Below, in pieces: positions 17,212 to 24,242 of a DNA stretch of 64,000 bases. The notes beneath the pieces are model-generated. The model worked only from the letters and a program-made list of their open reading frames with translations, was not told where the DNA came from and searched no databases. How positions within the stretch are numbered: position 1 is the stretch's first letter; each line of letters starts with the position of its first letter. Origin of the DNA: Aestuariibius violaceus (lineage in GTDB: Bacteria > Pseudomonadota > Alphaproteobacteria > Rhodobacterales > Rhodobacteraceae); the NCBI RefSeq assembly GCF_040779325.2, contig NZ_JBFONT020000003.1, forward strand, positions 186,001 to 250,000, given 5' to 3'. Both the position numbers and the translations under genes were made by a program.

Positions 17212-17436
17212 ATGACACCCATTCTTTATGCGCGCCCCTTGTGGTGCGACCATCAGCGGACGTCTTACGAGATCGAGCAGGCCGCATTTGCAGAAATGAA
17301 AGCCGAGTTGCAGGGACATGCGCCGACATTCCGGCAGCGGCTCGGACGTTGGGGCGGCTTCAGGCGGCTTCTGCCGGCGTCGCTTCGGGGAAGACGGCGC
17401 GGCCTTCCTCCTCAAGCTTCCGCCCCCGGGCGATAA
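17212..17436 (+). CDS. Short ORF divergent from LysR, possibly a gene remnant
   Basis: A 74-residue ORF starting MTPILYARPLWCDHQRTSYE, with GGAG eight to ten bases before the ATG. The first ~50 residues have protein-like composition. The last ~25 overlap the 3' end of the convergent mscS gene and look like antisense readthrough. It may be the 5' part of a gene truncated by the arrival of mscS, or a small protein with a worn C-terminus. No family is recognised. Confidence 0.3.
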   Translation: MTPILYARPLWCDHQRTSYEIEQAAFAEMKAELQGHAPTFRQRLGRWGGFRRLLPASLRGRRRGLPPQASAPGR

Positions 17437-19003
17437 GCTTTTCGCGCAGCTCGCAAGCCATCGCCCAGGCGGTGTTGGGATTGGCGCAGGGCAGGCAGAA
17501 CGTGACCTCCTGCCCGAAGACATCCTGGTCGGTGACATGGACCTTGAGGCCGTCGCGGTCACCGAGTTCGCCCGCCTCGAGCGTCTCGACGATCTCGAAG
17601 AAAGCCTCGCGCATCGCGCCGACATCGGCGTCGTGGCGCAGCTTGAGCGTGATGAGGCGCGTCATCTCGGGCTCTTTCAGGGTCCAGTTCTCGAACGGGT
17701 CCGAGATGAATTCGCTGACCGGGACGATCAGGCGGACGCCCGTCCAGACGCGAAGCTGGACGTAGGTGAAGTGGATCCGCTCGACATCGCAGAGATGGCC
17801 CTGGAAGAGGATCCGGTCGCCGATGCGCGCGGACTGGTTCAGGGCGATCTGCATCGAGGCCATGATGTTGCCCAGCACCTCGCGCGCGGCGAAGCCGAGG
17901 ATCAGGGTCAGCGCGCCTGCAGAGGCGAGGATTGAGAAGCCCAGCGTATTGAAGATATCAGCCTGGCTCAGGACGACGCCGCCGCCGATCAGCACGATCA
18001 GGATGATGAGCGCACGCCGTCCCGCGGCGAGCCGCGTGGCCAAGGACCGCTCGGCGGCGTGATCGACATCGGACAGCGCGTCGTGGTCGAGGCTCACGAT
18101 ACGGTCGAGGATCACATCGATCACGTTGAAAACGAACATCAGGATCGCGCTGACGAAGCCGAGCGCGATGAGCGGGCCGAGGATTGTGCTGACCTGACCC
18201 GAAAAGACAAAGGCGTTGCGTGTACAGATTGCCACAACGAATGTGACGACGGCCAGGATCGCGGGCGTCCTGATCGAGCGAAGGATATCGCGGCCGACGG
18301 CTCCGGTTTTTCGTGCGGCCATGAAGGACAAGGCGCGGTGCATGAGACCGCCCGCAATCGCAGCAAGGGCAATGACGAGCGGAAGGCCGATCACCTCCCA
18401 CCACATGAGGCCCCAGAAAGCATCGCCGGTCAGCACCTTCGGGATTGCCTGTTCCAGCCGGGTGGGACCGTAGAGGGCGTAAAGCGCTGCGATATTGTCG
18501 ACGGACTGATCCGAGAACACCCAGACCGGGTCGCCGCCAGCAGGCTGGACGCGATCCAGGCGGATGGCGACGGAGCGGTCGTCGAGTTCGAGGATCCAGA
18601 GGAGGAGCGAGCGGCGGATCTGTCCGGCGGTCGCGCTGTCAGACGACGCCGTGGCGTCAAGCGCATCGGGCCGTTCGAGCAGGAACTGCCAGTCGATCAC
18701 CACCTTGCGGTCGATAACGGCGTAGAGCTGTTCGGCGAGGGCAGGCCCCTGAGCTGCCTGGTCCTGGGGCGTGAGGCGGTTGAGGTTCAGGAGGTGCGCA
18801 GCCTCGGTGAAGTCGCCGTCGGCGGCCGCGTCGAGCAGTTCCTCCATCACCGCCTGCGGCGTGGAGCGGTCAAGCGTGTCAGACGCGGGGCCGAGGCCCT
18901 GGTTCAAGGCGTCGATTTCGAAGGTCGGTTCGATGGCGGCGGCAGCGGTGGCGAGCAGGAGCCAGGTCAGAGCCGCGCGCAAGAGAAGACGAACAGTGCG
19001 CAT
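17360..19003 (-). CDS. MscS-family mechanosensitive ion channel
   Basis: Inner-membrane channel protein of 547 residues from the ATG at 19003, chosen because it starts a typical signal or anchor helix (MRTVRLLLRAALTWLLLATA). A ~150-residue extracytoplasmic region follows, then membrane helices near 195-215, 240-265, 280-305 and 330-350. The MscS pore helix and beta domain are at ASAGALTLILGFAAREVLGN and the following NIMASMQIALNQSARIGDRI. The family releases solutes during hypo-osmotic shock; large forms such as this often have regulatory roles. A 34-residue upstream extension was rejected as unlike a signal peptide. Confidence 0.9.
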   Translation of the reverse strand: MRTVRLLLRAALTWLLLATAAAAIEPTFEIDALNQGLGPASDTLDRSTPQAVMEELLDAAADGDFTEAAHLLNLNRLTPQDQAAQGPALAEQLYAVIDRKVVIDWQFLLERPDALDATASSDSATAGQIRRSLLLWILELDDRSVAIRLDRVQPAGGDPVWVFSDQSVDNIAALYALYGPTRLEQAIPKVLTGDAFWGLMWWEVIGLPLVIALAAIAGGLMHRALSFMAARKTGAVGRDILRSIRTPAILAVVTFVVAICTRNAFVFSGQVSTILGPLIALGFVSAILMFVFNVIDVILDRIVSLDHDALSDVDHAAERSLATRLAAGRRALIILIVLIGGGVVLSQADIFNTLGFSILASAGALTLILGFAAREVLGNIMASMQIALNQSARIGDRILFQGHLCDVERIHFTYVQLRVWTGVRLIVPVSEFISDPFENWTLKEPEMTRLITLKLRHDADVGAMREAFFEIVETLEAGELGDRDGLKVHVTDQDVFGQEVTFCLPCANPNTAWAMACELREKLIARGRKLEEEGRAVFPEATPAEAA

Positions 19004-19119
19004 TGTGTCACCAACTCGGTGCGTTTCGGTCGGTTCCTTGGCTCCTTTCCACGGGCAGCGGCTCATTCCCCGGTGCTGGGACTGGTTGTTTGTGACATCC
19101 ATCACTTCTCAACGAATGA

Positions 19120-19141
19120 GGCGGTCCCCGGAAGGACCGCC
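19120..19141. terminator. GC hairpin between GDPD and mscS genes
   Basis: Perfect 8-bp inverted repeat GGCGGTCC-CCGGAA-GGACCGCC. On the minus strand it follows the glycerophosphodiesterase gene, but no T-run comes after it, so it may act with Rho or only protect the 3' end. Confidence 0.4.
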
Positions 19142-19186
19142 CGATGCTGGCTGAAAAGGTTTGATCAAAAGACCGTCGGGATCCCC

Positions 19187-20407
19187 TTAGAGACCGTAAC
19201 AATTCGCGTAGAAGGTGACCGTCGCGGGCCAGTCGGAGAAGACGCCTTCGACGCCGACATCCTGGGCCAGGACGTGAAGGAGTTCGTAGTAGACCGCATC
19301 GCTGTCGGTCGCGTCGGCGATCGACTGGAAATACCAGCCGCCGCCATTTGCCAGCGGGCCCGAGCGTTCGAGCGTCCAGGTGATGATGTTGAGACCGGCG
19401 GCCTGCGCCTCTTCAGCGTAGGTTGAGGGCACGATGTCGCCTGCGTCATCCAGTGTCACGAGCACCCAGAGCGGCGGCGCGATGTAGCGGACGCCGCGGT
19501 CGTAGAGGGACTGCATGCTTTCCGGGAACGTCGCCGGGTTCATCGGGTCGAAGCCGTCGATGTCGTAGCTGTCGTCGAGATAGACGGCCTGGGCGCCGAA
19601 GTCGGGCTCTGCCTCGATCCAGTAGAGGACGTCTTCGAGATTGAAGCTCTGCAGCCACACGTCTTCGGGCGGGATGCCGACGGCCTTGTATTCGTCGACG
19701 AGCTTCTGGGCGTAATCCTCCTGGCTGAAGCCGTTGAAGGGCATCTCGACCGAGGGGGACTTCAACTCGGGCGTGAATTTGGCGCCGAGGGAGGCGAAGA
19801 GTTCGATGGATTCCGCATGGGTCATCAGGGTCGCGCCGTCGGAATAGAGCGTCGTGCGCCAGTCGGCGACGCCACCCATGCTTTCCTCGGGCGTCGTGGC
19901 CGCCGCGTTGAAGCTGTCCATCTTCGGCTCAAGCGTGCGGAACTGGTCGAGCGTGATCTCGGACGTGCGGCACTCGGCCGTGGCGTCGCTGTCGCCGGAG
20001 GCGGGCGAGAAGGGGGTGTTGCAGGTGTCCGCCAGATCGGTGGTCAGGATGTTCGTCGTCGTATGCAGGTCGTTCTGCGCGTGGCGGCAGACGAGTTCCT
20101 CATCGGCGGTGAAGGTCACGTCGCATTCCAGGATGCCCGCGCCCATCCGCGCGGCGGCGACGTTCGATTCCACGGTGTGCTCGGGGAAGAGCAGGGGCGC
20201 ACCGCGGTGGCCGATGGAGAAGTCACTTTTCGCAGGCGTCTGGCCGAGGCAGGCACTGAGGGTGTCCTTCAGTTCGCCATCTTCCAGCTTGTCGATGAGG
20301 TAGGCGGGGCGTGGCCCGTAATCGATCATGTCGGCACCGGTTTCCGAGCCTTGGGCAAGGGCGGGTCCGGCGAGGCAGAGAAGGGCGGGGAGGTAATGGG
20401 TCTTCAT
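19187..20407 (-). CDS. Glycerophosphodiester phosphodiesterase, secreted (GlpQ-like)
   Basis: Hydrolyses glycerophosphodiesters to glycerol 3-phosphate and an alcohol in the periplasm. It has 406 residues from MKTHYLPALLCLAGPALAQG, a signal peptide with cleavage after ALA. The GDPD catalytic signature is intact: IGHRGAPLLFPEHTVESNVA (two catalytic His/Arg-type residues) and GILECDVTFTADEELVCRH (Glu, Asp and His metal ligands). It carries about 100 residues more than GlpQ, with several cysteines probably in disulfides. A 64-residue upstream extension lacks a signal and was trimmed. GTTAC repeats upstream suggest PhoB control (20435-20486). Confidence 0.9.
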   Translation of the reverse strand: MKTHYLPALLCLAGPALAQGSETGADMIDYGPRPAYLIDKLEDGELKDTLSACLGQTPAKSDFSIGHRGAPLLFPEHTVESNVAAARMGAGILECDVTFTADEELVCRHAQNDLHTTTNILTTDLADTCNTPFSPASGDSDATAECRTSEITLDQFRTLEPKMDSFNAAATTPEESMGGVADWRTTLYSDGATLMTHAESIELFASLGAKFTPELKSPSVEMPFNGFSQEDYAQKLVDEYKAVGIPPEDVWLQSFNLEDVLYWIEAEPDFGAQAVYLDDSYDIDGFDPMNPATFPESMQSLYDRGVRYIAPPLWVLVTLDDAGDIVPSTYAEEAQAAGLNIITWTLERSGPLANGGGWYFQSIADATDSDAVYYELLHVLAQDVGVEGVFSDWPATVTFYANCYGL

Positions 20408-20434
20408 AGCAGTCTCCAGTGAACTTCGCCCCAG

Positions 20435-20486
20435 ATGACGGAGCGACGTAACAGGCGTGTGGGTAGGACGTAACGGGACTGTAACA
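20435..20486 (-). promoter_or_regulatory. Candidate Pho-box array upstream of the GDPD gene
   Basis: On the minus strand GTTAC occurs at 20481-20485, 20470-20474 and 20448-20452, spaced 11 and 22 bp, and GTCAT at 20435-20439. PhoB sites are 7-bp direct repeats on an 11-bp pitch with core GTCAT or GTTAC-like variants. The position 28-80 bp before a glycerophosphodiesterase ATG fits phosphate-starvation control. The match to consensus is only partial. Confidence 0.35.
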
Positions 20487-20762
20487 CAGTTGGCGAGCTT
20501 GGCTTGGAAATCCCCCGAAGTATCGCGGCGAGCGTCAGACAAGCGCCTGACCGGGGGCTGGCACTGCAACATTTGAACTATGCGCTTTAGAGTGGCCAAG
20601 CTCGTCCCGCAGATGGCGCGGGCATGGCTCCGGTCTCAACGCGCCAGACCCTTGGGCCGGTCAGTGGCTCTGCCGGCGGGGCCTTGCCGCGTGTATCCGG
20701 GCGGGGGTGGAGCCTGTGTGAATTGTCTTTGGGAACAGACAGGTAGCTGCTGCTCCGTTTTC
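20487..20762. other. Gene-free stretch upstream of the GDPD gene
   Basis: Together with the Pho-box candidate this makes a ~355-base gap between the GDPD start and the 3' end of the coiled-coil protein gene. I see no gene, strong hairpin or family repeat in it. Confidence 0.4.
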
Positions 20763-21194
20763 TCAGTTGGAGTCGACCTCGATCGTCGGCAGTTCCTGCT
20801 CTGGGAGCGCGATGGCGTCGGATAGGGCGTCGAGCCGTGTGTCCAGCATGTCGCGGAGGGCTGCGATGTCGTCTTGAAGCTGGGTGATGTCCCCGGCGGA
20901 GGTGTCCGTTGTTTCGGCTGTCGCCTCTTCAAGGCTCGTCGCGAGGGCGTCGAGGTTGGACCCGATTGTATCGAGCCGGTCGGAGAGGCCGGTTTCGGGT
21001 TCGGGCAGGGCGGCGAGGGTTTCGCTGACGCTGGCGCTGATCTCCTCCAGCGCTGCGGACATCCGGTCTTCCATGGCCTGCAGTGCGGCAGCGTCTTCGC
21101 TGCGCTGGCGCTCCTGCAGGGGAAGAACCACGGCGAGAGCCGCGATGGCGCCGATCAGCGCGCCCAGCACGAGACGGGAGAACAGTGCGTTCAT
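20763..21194 (-). CDS. Membrane-anchored coiled-coil protein of unknown function
   Basis: A 143-residue protein with one N-terminal membrane helix (LVLGALIGAIAALAVVLPLQ, about residues 8-27). A long acidic, Ala/Leu/Asp-rich coiled-coil follows, with repeated LDxLxxSLEEA and DDIAALRDMLDTRLDAL patterns. It has no cysteines and no catalytic motif. It follows sufT by 22 bases and should be co-transcribed. The layout suggests an inner-membrane spacer or scaffold facing the periplasm, but function is unknown. Confidence 0.7.
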   Translation of the reverse strand: MNALFSRLVLGALIGAIAALAVVLPLQERQRSEDAAALQAMEDRMSAALEEISASVSETLAALPEPETGLSDRLDTIGSNLDALATSLEEATAETTDTSAGDITQLQDDIAALRDMLDTRLDALSDAIALPEQELPTIEVDSN

Positions 21195-21216
21195 TTTCAG
21201 GGCTTTCCTTGGAGGC

Positions 21217-21579
21217 TCACATGAAGCCCAGTTCGAGGCGTGCCTCGTCCGACATCATGTCCATGCCCCAGGGGGGTTCCCACGTAAGGTCGACGTCGAC
21301 GGTCTTGACCCCCGGCACGGCCGACACCGCATCGGCGACCCAGCCGGGCATTTCGCCCGCGACGGGACAGCCCGGCGCGGTGAGGGTCATGATGATCCTC
21401 ACGTCGTTCTCTTGCGAGATGTCGACGGTGTAGACGAGGCCGAGGTCGAAGATATTGACCGGAATCTCGGGATCATAGACCGAGCGGCAGGCTTCGACGA
21501 TAGGCTCGTGAAGCGCGTGATCGGTCGTGGAGGGGGCGATCAGAGGGGCGCCTTCCAGCTTGGGCTGCGGTTCTGACAT
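21217..21579 (-). CDS. sufT: SUF-associated DUF59/MIP18 family protein SufT
   Basis: A 120-residue MIP18-type protein that assists Fe-S cluster maturation. The DUF59 core starts EACRSVYDPEIPVNIFDLGL. The reactive Cys is in MTLTAPGCPVAGEMPGWV, and the end VDVDLTWEPPWGMDMMSDEA matches SufT. It is separated from a suf operon here, which is common for sufT paralogues. It is divergent from tgt with a 122-base shared promoter region. Confidence 0.92.
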   Translation of the reverse strand: MSEPQPKLEGAPLIAPSTTDHALHEPIVEACRSVYDPEIPVNIFDLGLVYTVDISQENDVRIIMTLTAPGCPVAGEMPGWVADAVSAVPGVKTVDVDLTWEPPWGMDMMSDEARLELGFM

Positions 21580-21701
21580 GGGACCTCTCAGCTAAATCCT
21601 ACCGAAGATATAAGAAATGCGGGCGGGAAGGTCCATGGGGCGTTCTTGGCAATCGCTGCCGGATCCCGCATATGCCCGGGCGCAGCTTCATGGGGTCAGA
21701 G

Positions 21702-22832
21702 ATGCAGGATCGGTTCGGGTTTCAGGTTCAGGCCACCGACGGCAAGGCGAGGACAGGTGCGATTTCGACCCCGCGCGGCGAGATCCGGACGCCAGCCTTC
21801 ATGCCGGTGGGGACGGCAGGCACGGTCAAGGCGATGCTGCCCGAGAGCGTGCGGGCCACCGGCGCCGATATCCTGCTGGGCAACACCTATCACCTGATGC
21901 TGCGGCCCACGGCCGAGCGGATCGACCGGCTTGGGGGGCTGCACACGTTCATGAACTGGGAGCGGCCGATCCTGACGGATTCGGGCGGTTTCCAGGTGAT
22001 GAGCCTGGCCGATCTGCGCAAGCTCGATGAAGAAGGCGTGACGTTCCGCAGCCATATCAACGGGTCCAAGCATCGCCTGACGCCGGAGCGGTCGATGGAG
22101 ATCCAGCGGCTTTTGGGCTCGGACATCGTGATGTGTTTCGACGAGTGCCCGGCCTTGCCTGCGGATGACGCGCGGGTGGCGGAGGCGATGCGGCTGTCGA
22201 TGCGGTGGGCGGCGCGGTCCAGGGAAGCGTTCGGCGACCGGCCCGGCCATGCCTTGTTCGGGATCCAGCAGGGTGGGGTGACGGAAGAGTTGCGCGCCGA
22301 GAGTGCCGAGGCGCTGTGCGCGATCGGGTTCGACGGTTATGCCATCGGTGGGCTGGCGGTGGGGGAGGGGCAGGAGGCGATGTTCGGCGTGCTCGACTAC
22401 GCGCCGGACATGCTGCCCGAGGACAAGCCGCGCTATCTGATGGGCGTCGGCAAGCCGGACGACATCGTGGGGGCCGTCAAGCGCGGCGTCGACATGATGG
22501 ATTGCGTGCTGCCGTCGCGGTCCGGCCGCACAGGGCAGGCCTGGACCCGGCGCGGGCAGGTCAACATCAAGAACGCCCGCCATCAGGACGACCCGCGGCC
22601 GCTGGATGAGGAGTGTGGGTGCCCGGCCTGCCGGAGCTATTCACGTGCCTATCTGCACCACGTGTTCCGCGCGGGCGAGATGATCTCGGGCATGCTGCTG
22701 ACTTGGCACAACCTGCATTATTATCAGGAGCTTATGGCCGAGATGCGGGGCGCGATCGCCGAAGGGCGGTTCGCCGCGTGGGAGGCGGGCTTCCACGCGG
22801 CGCGGGCGGAGGGAGATATCCCGCCGCTGTGA
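21702..22832 (+). CDS. tgt: tRNA-guanine(34) transglycosylase (queuine tRNA-ribosyltransferase)
   Basis: Exchanges guanine for preQ1 at the wobble position of tRNAs with GUN anticodons, toward queuosine. The 376-residue protein starts at MQDRFGFQVQATDGKARTG, which aligns with the family N-terminus; an ATG 30 bases upstream would add ten residues. PILTDSGGFQVMSL carries the proton-acceptor Asp. The second catalytic Asp is in VDMMDCVLPSRSGRTG. The zinc site CGCPACRSYSRAYLHHVF gives three Cys and a downstream His. It is convergent with the Hint gene, with three bases between stops. Confidence 0.97.
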   Translation: MQDRFGFQVQATDGKARTGAISTPRGEIRTPAFMPVGTAGTVKAMLPESVRATGADILLGNTYHLMLRPTAERIDRLGGLHTFMNWERPILTDSGGFQVMSLADLRKLDEEGVTFRSHINGSKHRLTPERSMEIQRLLGSDIVMCFDECPALPADDARVAEAMRLSMRWAARSREAFGDRPGHALFGIQQGGVTEELRAESAEALCAIGFDGYAIGGLAVGEGQEAMFGVLDYAPDMLPEDKPRYLMGVGKPDDIVGAVKRGVDMMDCVLPSRSGRTGQAWTRRGQVNIKNARHQDDPRPLDEECGCPACRSYSRAYLHHVFRAGEMISGMLLTWHNLHYYQELMAEMRGAIAEGRFAAWEAGFHAARAEGDIPPL

Positions 22833-22835
22833 TCC

Positions 22836-23864
22836 TCAGGCGAGAAGCTTTGCCTCGTAGCCTTTGAGGACCGGGTGGACGGCGGGGTAGTCGGGCAGGT
22901 TGCCATCTGCGAGTTCTGGGAAGAGAAGTGCGATTTCGGCCTTTGCCTCTGCGTCGAGCGCGGTGACGGCCTCGGCCCCCATGAACAGGCTTTCGGCCTC
23001 CATCCCTTCGGCCCAGACGGTGCGATGGTCGATGAACATGACGTGGAAGTACTCAACCCCGTCGTGCGGCAGGAATTGGGTGACACCCGGGCGGTCGAGG
23101 AGGTATTTTGCGGCGCAGAGGACCTTTTCGGCGCCGAATAGGAGCTCGGACCGGGCGCCGCCAAGCACGATGCGGTGGTTTGGCGAGCCGACGACGTCCT
23201 TTGCGGGCAAGGCGTCGTCCATCGCGCCAGCGGCGATGCGGATGGGCTGGAGGGTCGGTACCCGCTTCAGTTTCGCCCTGGATAGCTTGCGAGATCCGAT
23301 CCAGGCGATGGGTCTTGGTCCGGCATCGGTGATGATCAAATCGCCGACCCTCAGATCCTCGATCGCACGAAGACCCTCCGGGGTCTCGATCCGCGTCCCG
23401 GCGGCAAAGCAGATCGCGACATCGGGGGTGGTGTCGAGATTTTCGACGTTCAGTGCCCCGTTCGGCAGGTCGGCTGCAAAGGCCGGGTCTGAATTGAAGG
23501 TTTCGTCGGTCAGGAAGTAATAGCGCTGCGAGTCGCCGGTGGCGGGGTCGACAATCGTTACGACGACGATTTCCGCGTTATTGGCATCGAATCCGTTCAC
23601 GTCATTCAGGGAGTTCTTGGGGGCCAGCGTCCCTGTAAGTTCGACCGTGAAATTCGTGGTGAAGATGCTTCCGTCCGCCCGGGTTACGGTGACAAGCGTA
23701 TCGGGATCGGTTCCGCCGACACCGTCGCCTTCGAGAATGACATCGCCGCCCGTGGCTGGTTCGAAGGTCAGTTGAGTAACCGGTACGGTGTTCGTCGTAT
23801 CGGAGTTGATGGAAGAGTTGTTGGCGGTGTTGCTGTCACCGCGCGCATAGACCGTTACTGGCAT
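22836..23864 (-). CDS. Hint (hedgehog/intein) domain protein
   Basis: A 342-residue protein of a type common in Rhodobacteraceae. The N-terminal ~150 residues are Thr/Asp/Gly-rich, resembling secreted beta-rich adhesin or RTX-like repeats. The C-terminal Hint domain (about residues 150-300) begins CFAAGTRIETPEGLRAIEDL, with the nucleophilic Cys, and includes VGSPNHRIVLGG. The HINT fold can self-process at the Cys; whether this one does is unknown. I prefer the ATG at 23864 (AAGAG eight bases upstream) over GTG at 23873. No signal peptide is visible, so export would need a type I route. Confidence 0.85.
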   Translation of the reverse strand: MPVTVYARGDSNTANNSSINSDTTNTVPVTQLTFEPATGGDVILEGDGVGGTDPDTLVTVTRADGSIFTTNFTVELTGTLAPKNSLNDVNGFDANNAEIVVVTIVDPATGDSQRYYFLTDETFNSDPAFAADLPNGALNVENLDTTPDVAICFAAGTRIETPEGLRAIEDLRVGDLIITDAGPRPIAWIGSRKLSRAKLKRVPTLQPIRIAAGAMDDALPAKDVVGSPNHRIVLGGARSELLFGAEKVLCAAKYLLDRPGVTQFLPHDGVEYFHVMFIDHRTVWAEGMEAESLFMGAEAVTALDAEAKAEIALLFPELADGNLPDYPAVHPVLKGYEAKLLA

Positions 23865-24133
23865 TTTTTTCACTCTTTACTAAGATCTTACTGTTCACAC
23901 GGATCCTTGTTCACAGCCGACGGTGACGGAAATTTGTCCGGCCGGTGTTCGCGCTGGAACGAATTTGTGCAGGGCGCAAAACACATCAGATTTGCGATGG
24001 TTTGACCTTTGCGAGAGACCGTTCTGACAGGGGCTGCGGGTGCCGGTAGGCCGCACTTACGCGACTTTTCCTCGCAGCGCGGTTGTCACATCCTGCGGGA
24101 AACGTCAGAGTGCCGAACGCAGATTCCCTTTCG
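23865..24133. other. Divergent intergenic region between the Hint gene and lon
   Basis: No supported gene in this stretch. The lon heat-shock promoter lies at its right edge (24134-24162), and an AT-rich segment near 23875-23900 could serve the Hint gene. Confidence 0.4.
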
Positions 24134-24162
24134 CTTGAAAGGGGGCCGGAAGAGCCCCACAT
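24134..24162 (+). promoter_or_regulatory. Sigma-32 (RpoH) promoter of lon
   Basis: CTTGAAA (24134-24140), a 14-base spacer and CCCCACAT (24155-24162) match the sigma-32 consensus CTTGAAA-N13-14-CCCCATNT at 14 of 15 defined bases. Transcription would begin near 24169, leaving a ~74-base leader before the lon ATG. lon is a classical heat-shock gene, so motif and target agree. Confidence 0.8.
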
Positions 24163-24242
24163 CCTAGCGAACCCGATGGGGGAGGCCCAAGCGCTGCCAT
24201 TACGGGGCGCGGCCTTCCTGCCAAGAAAAGGATACCCCGAGC

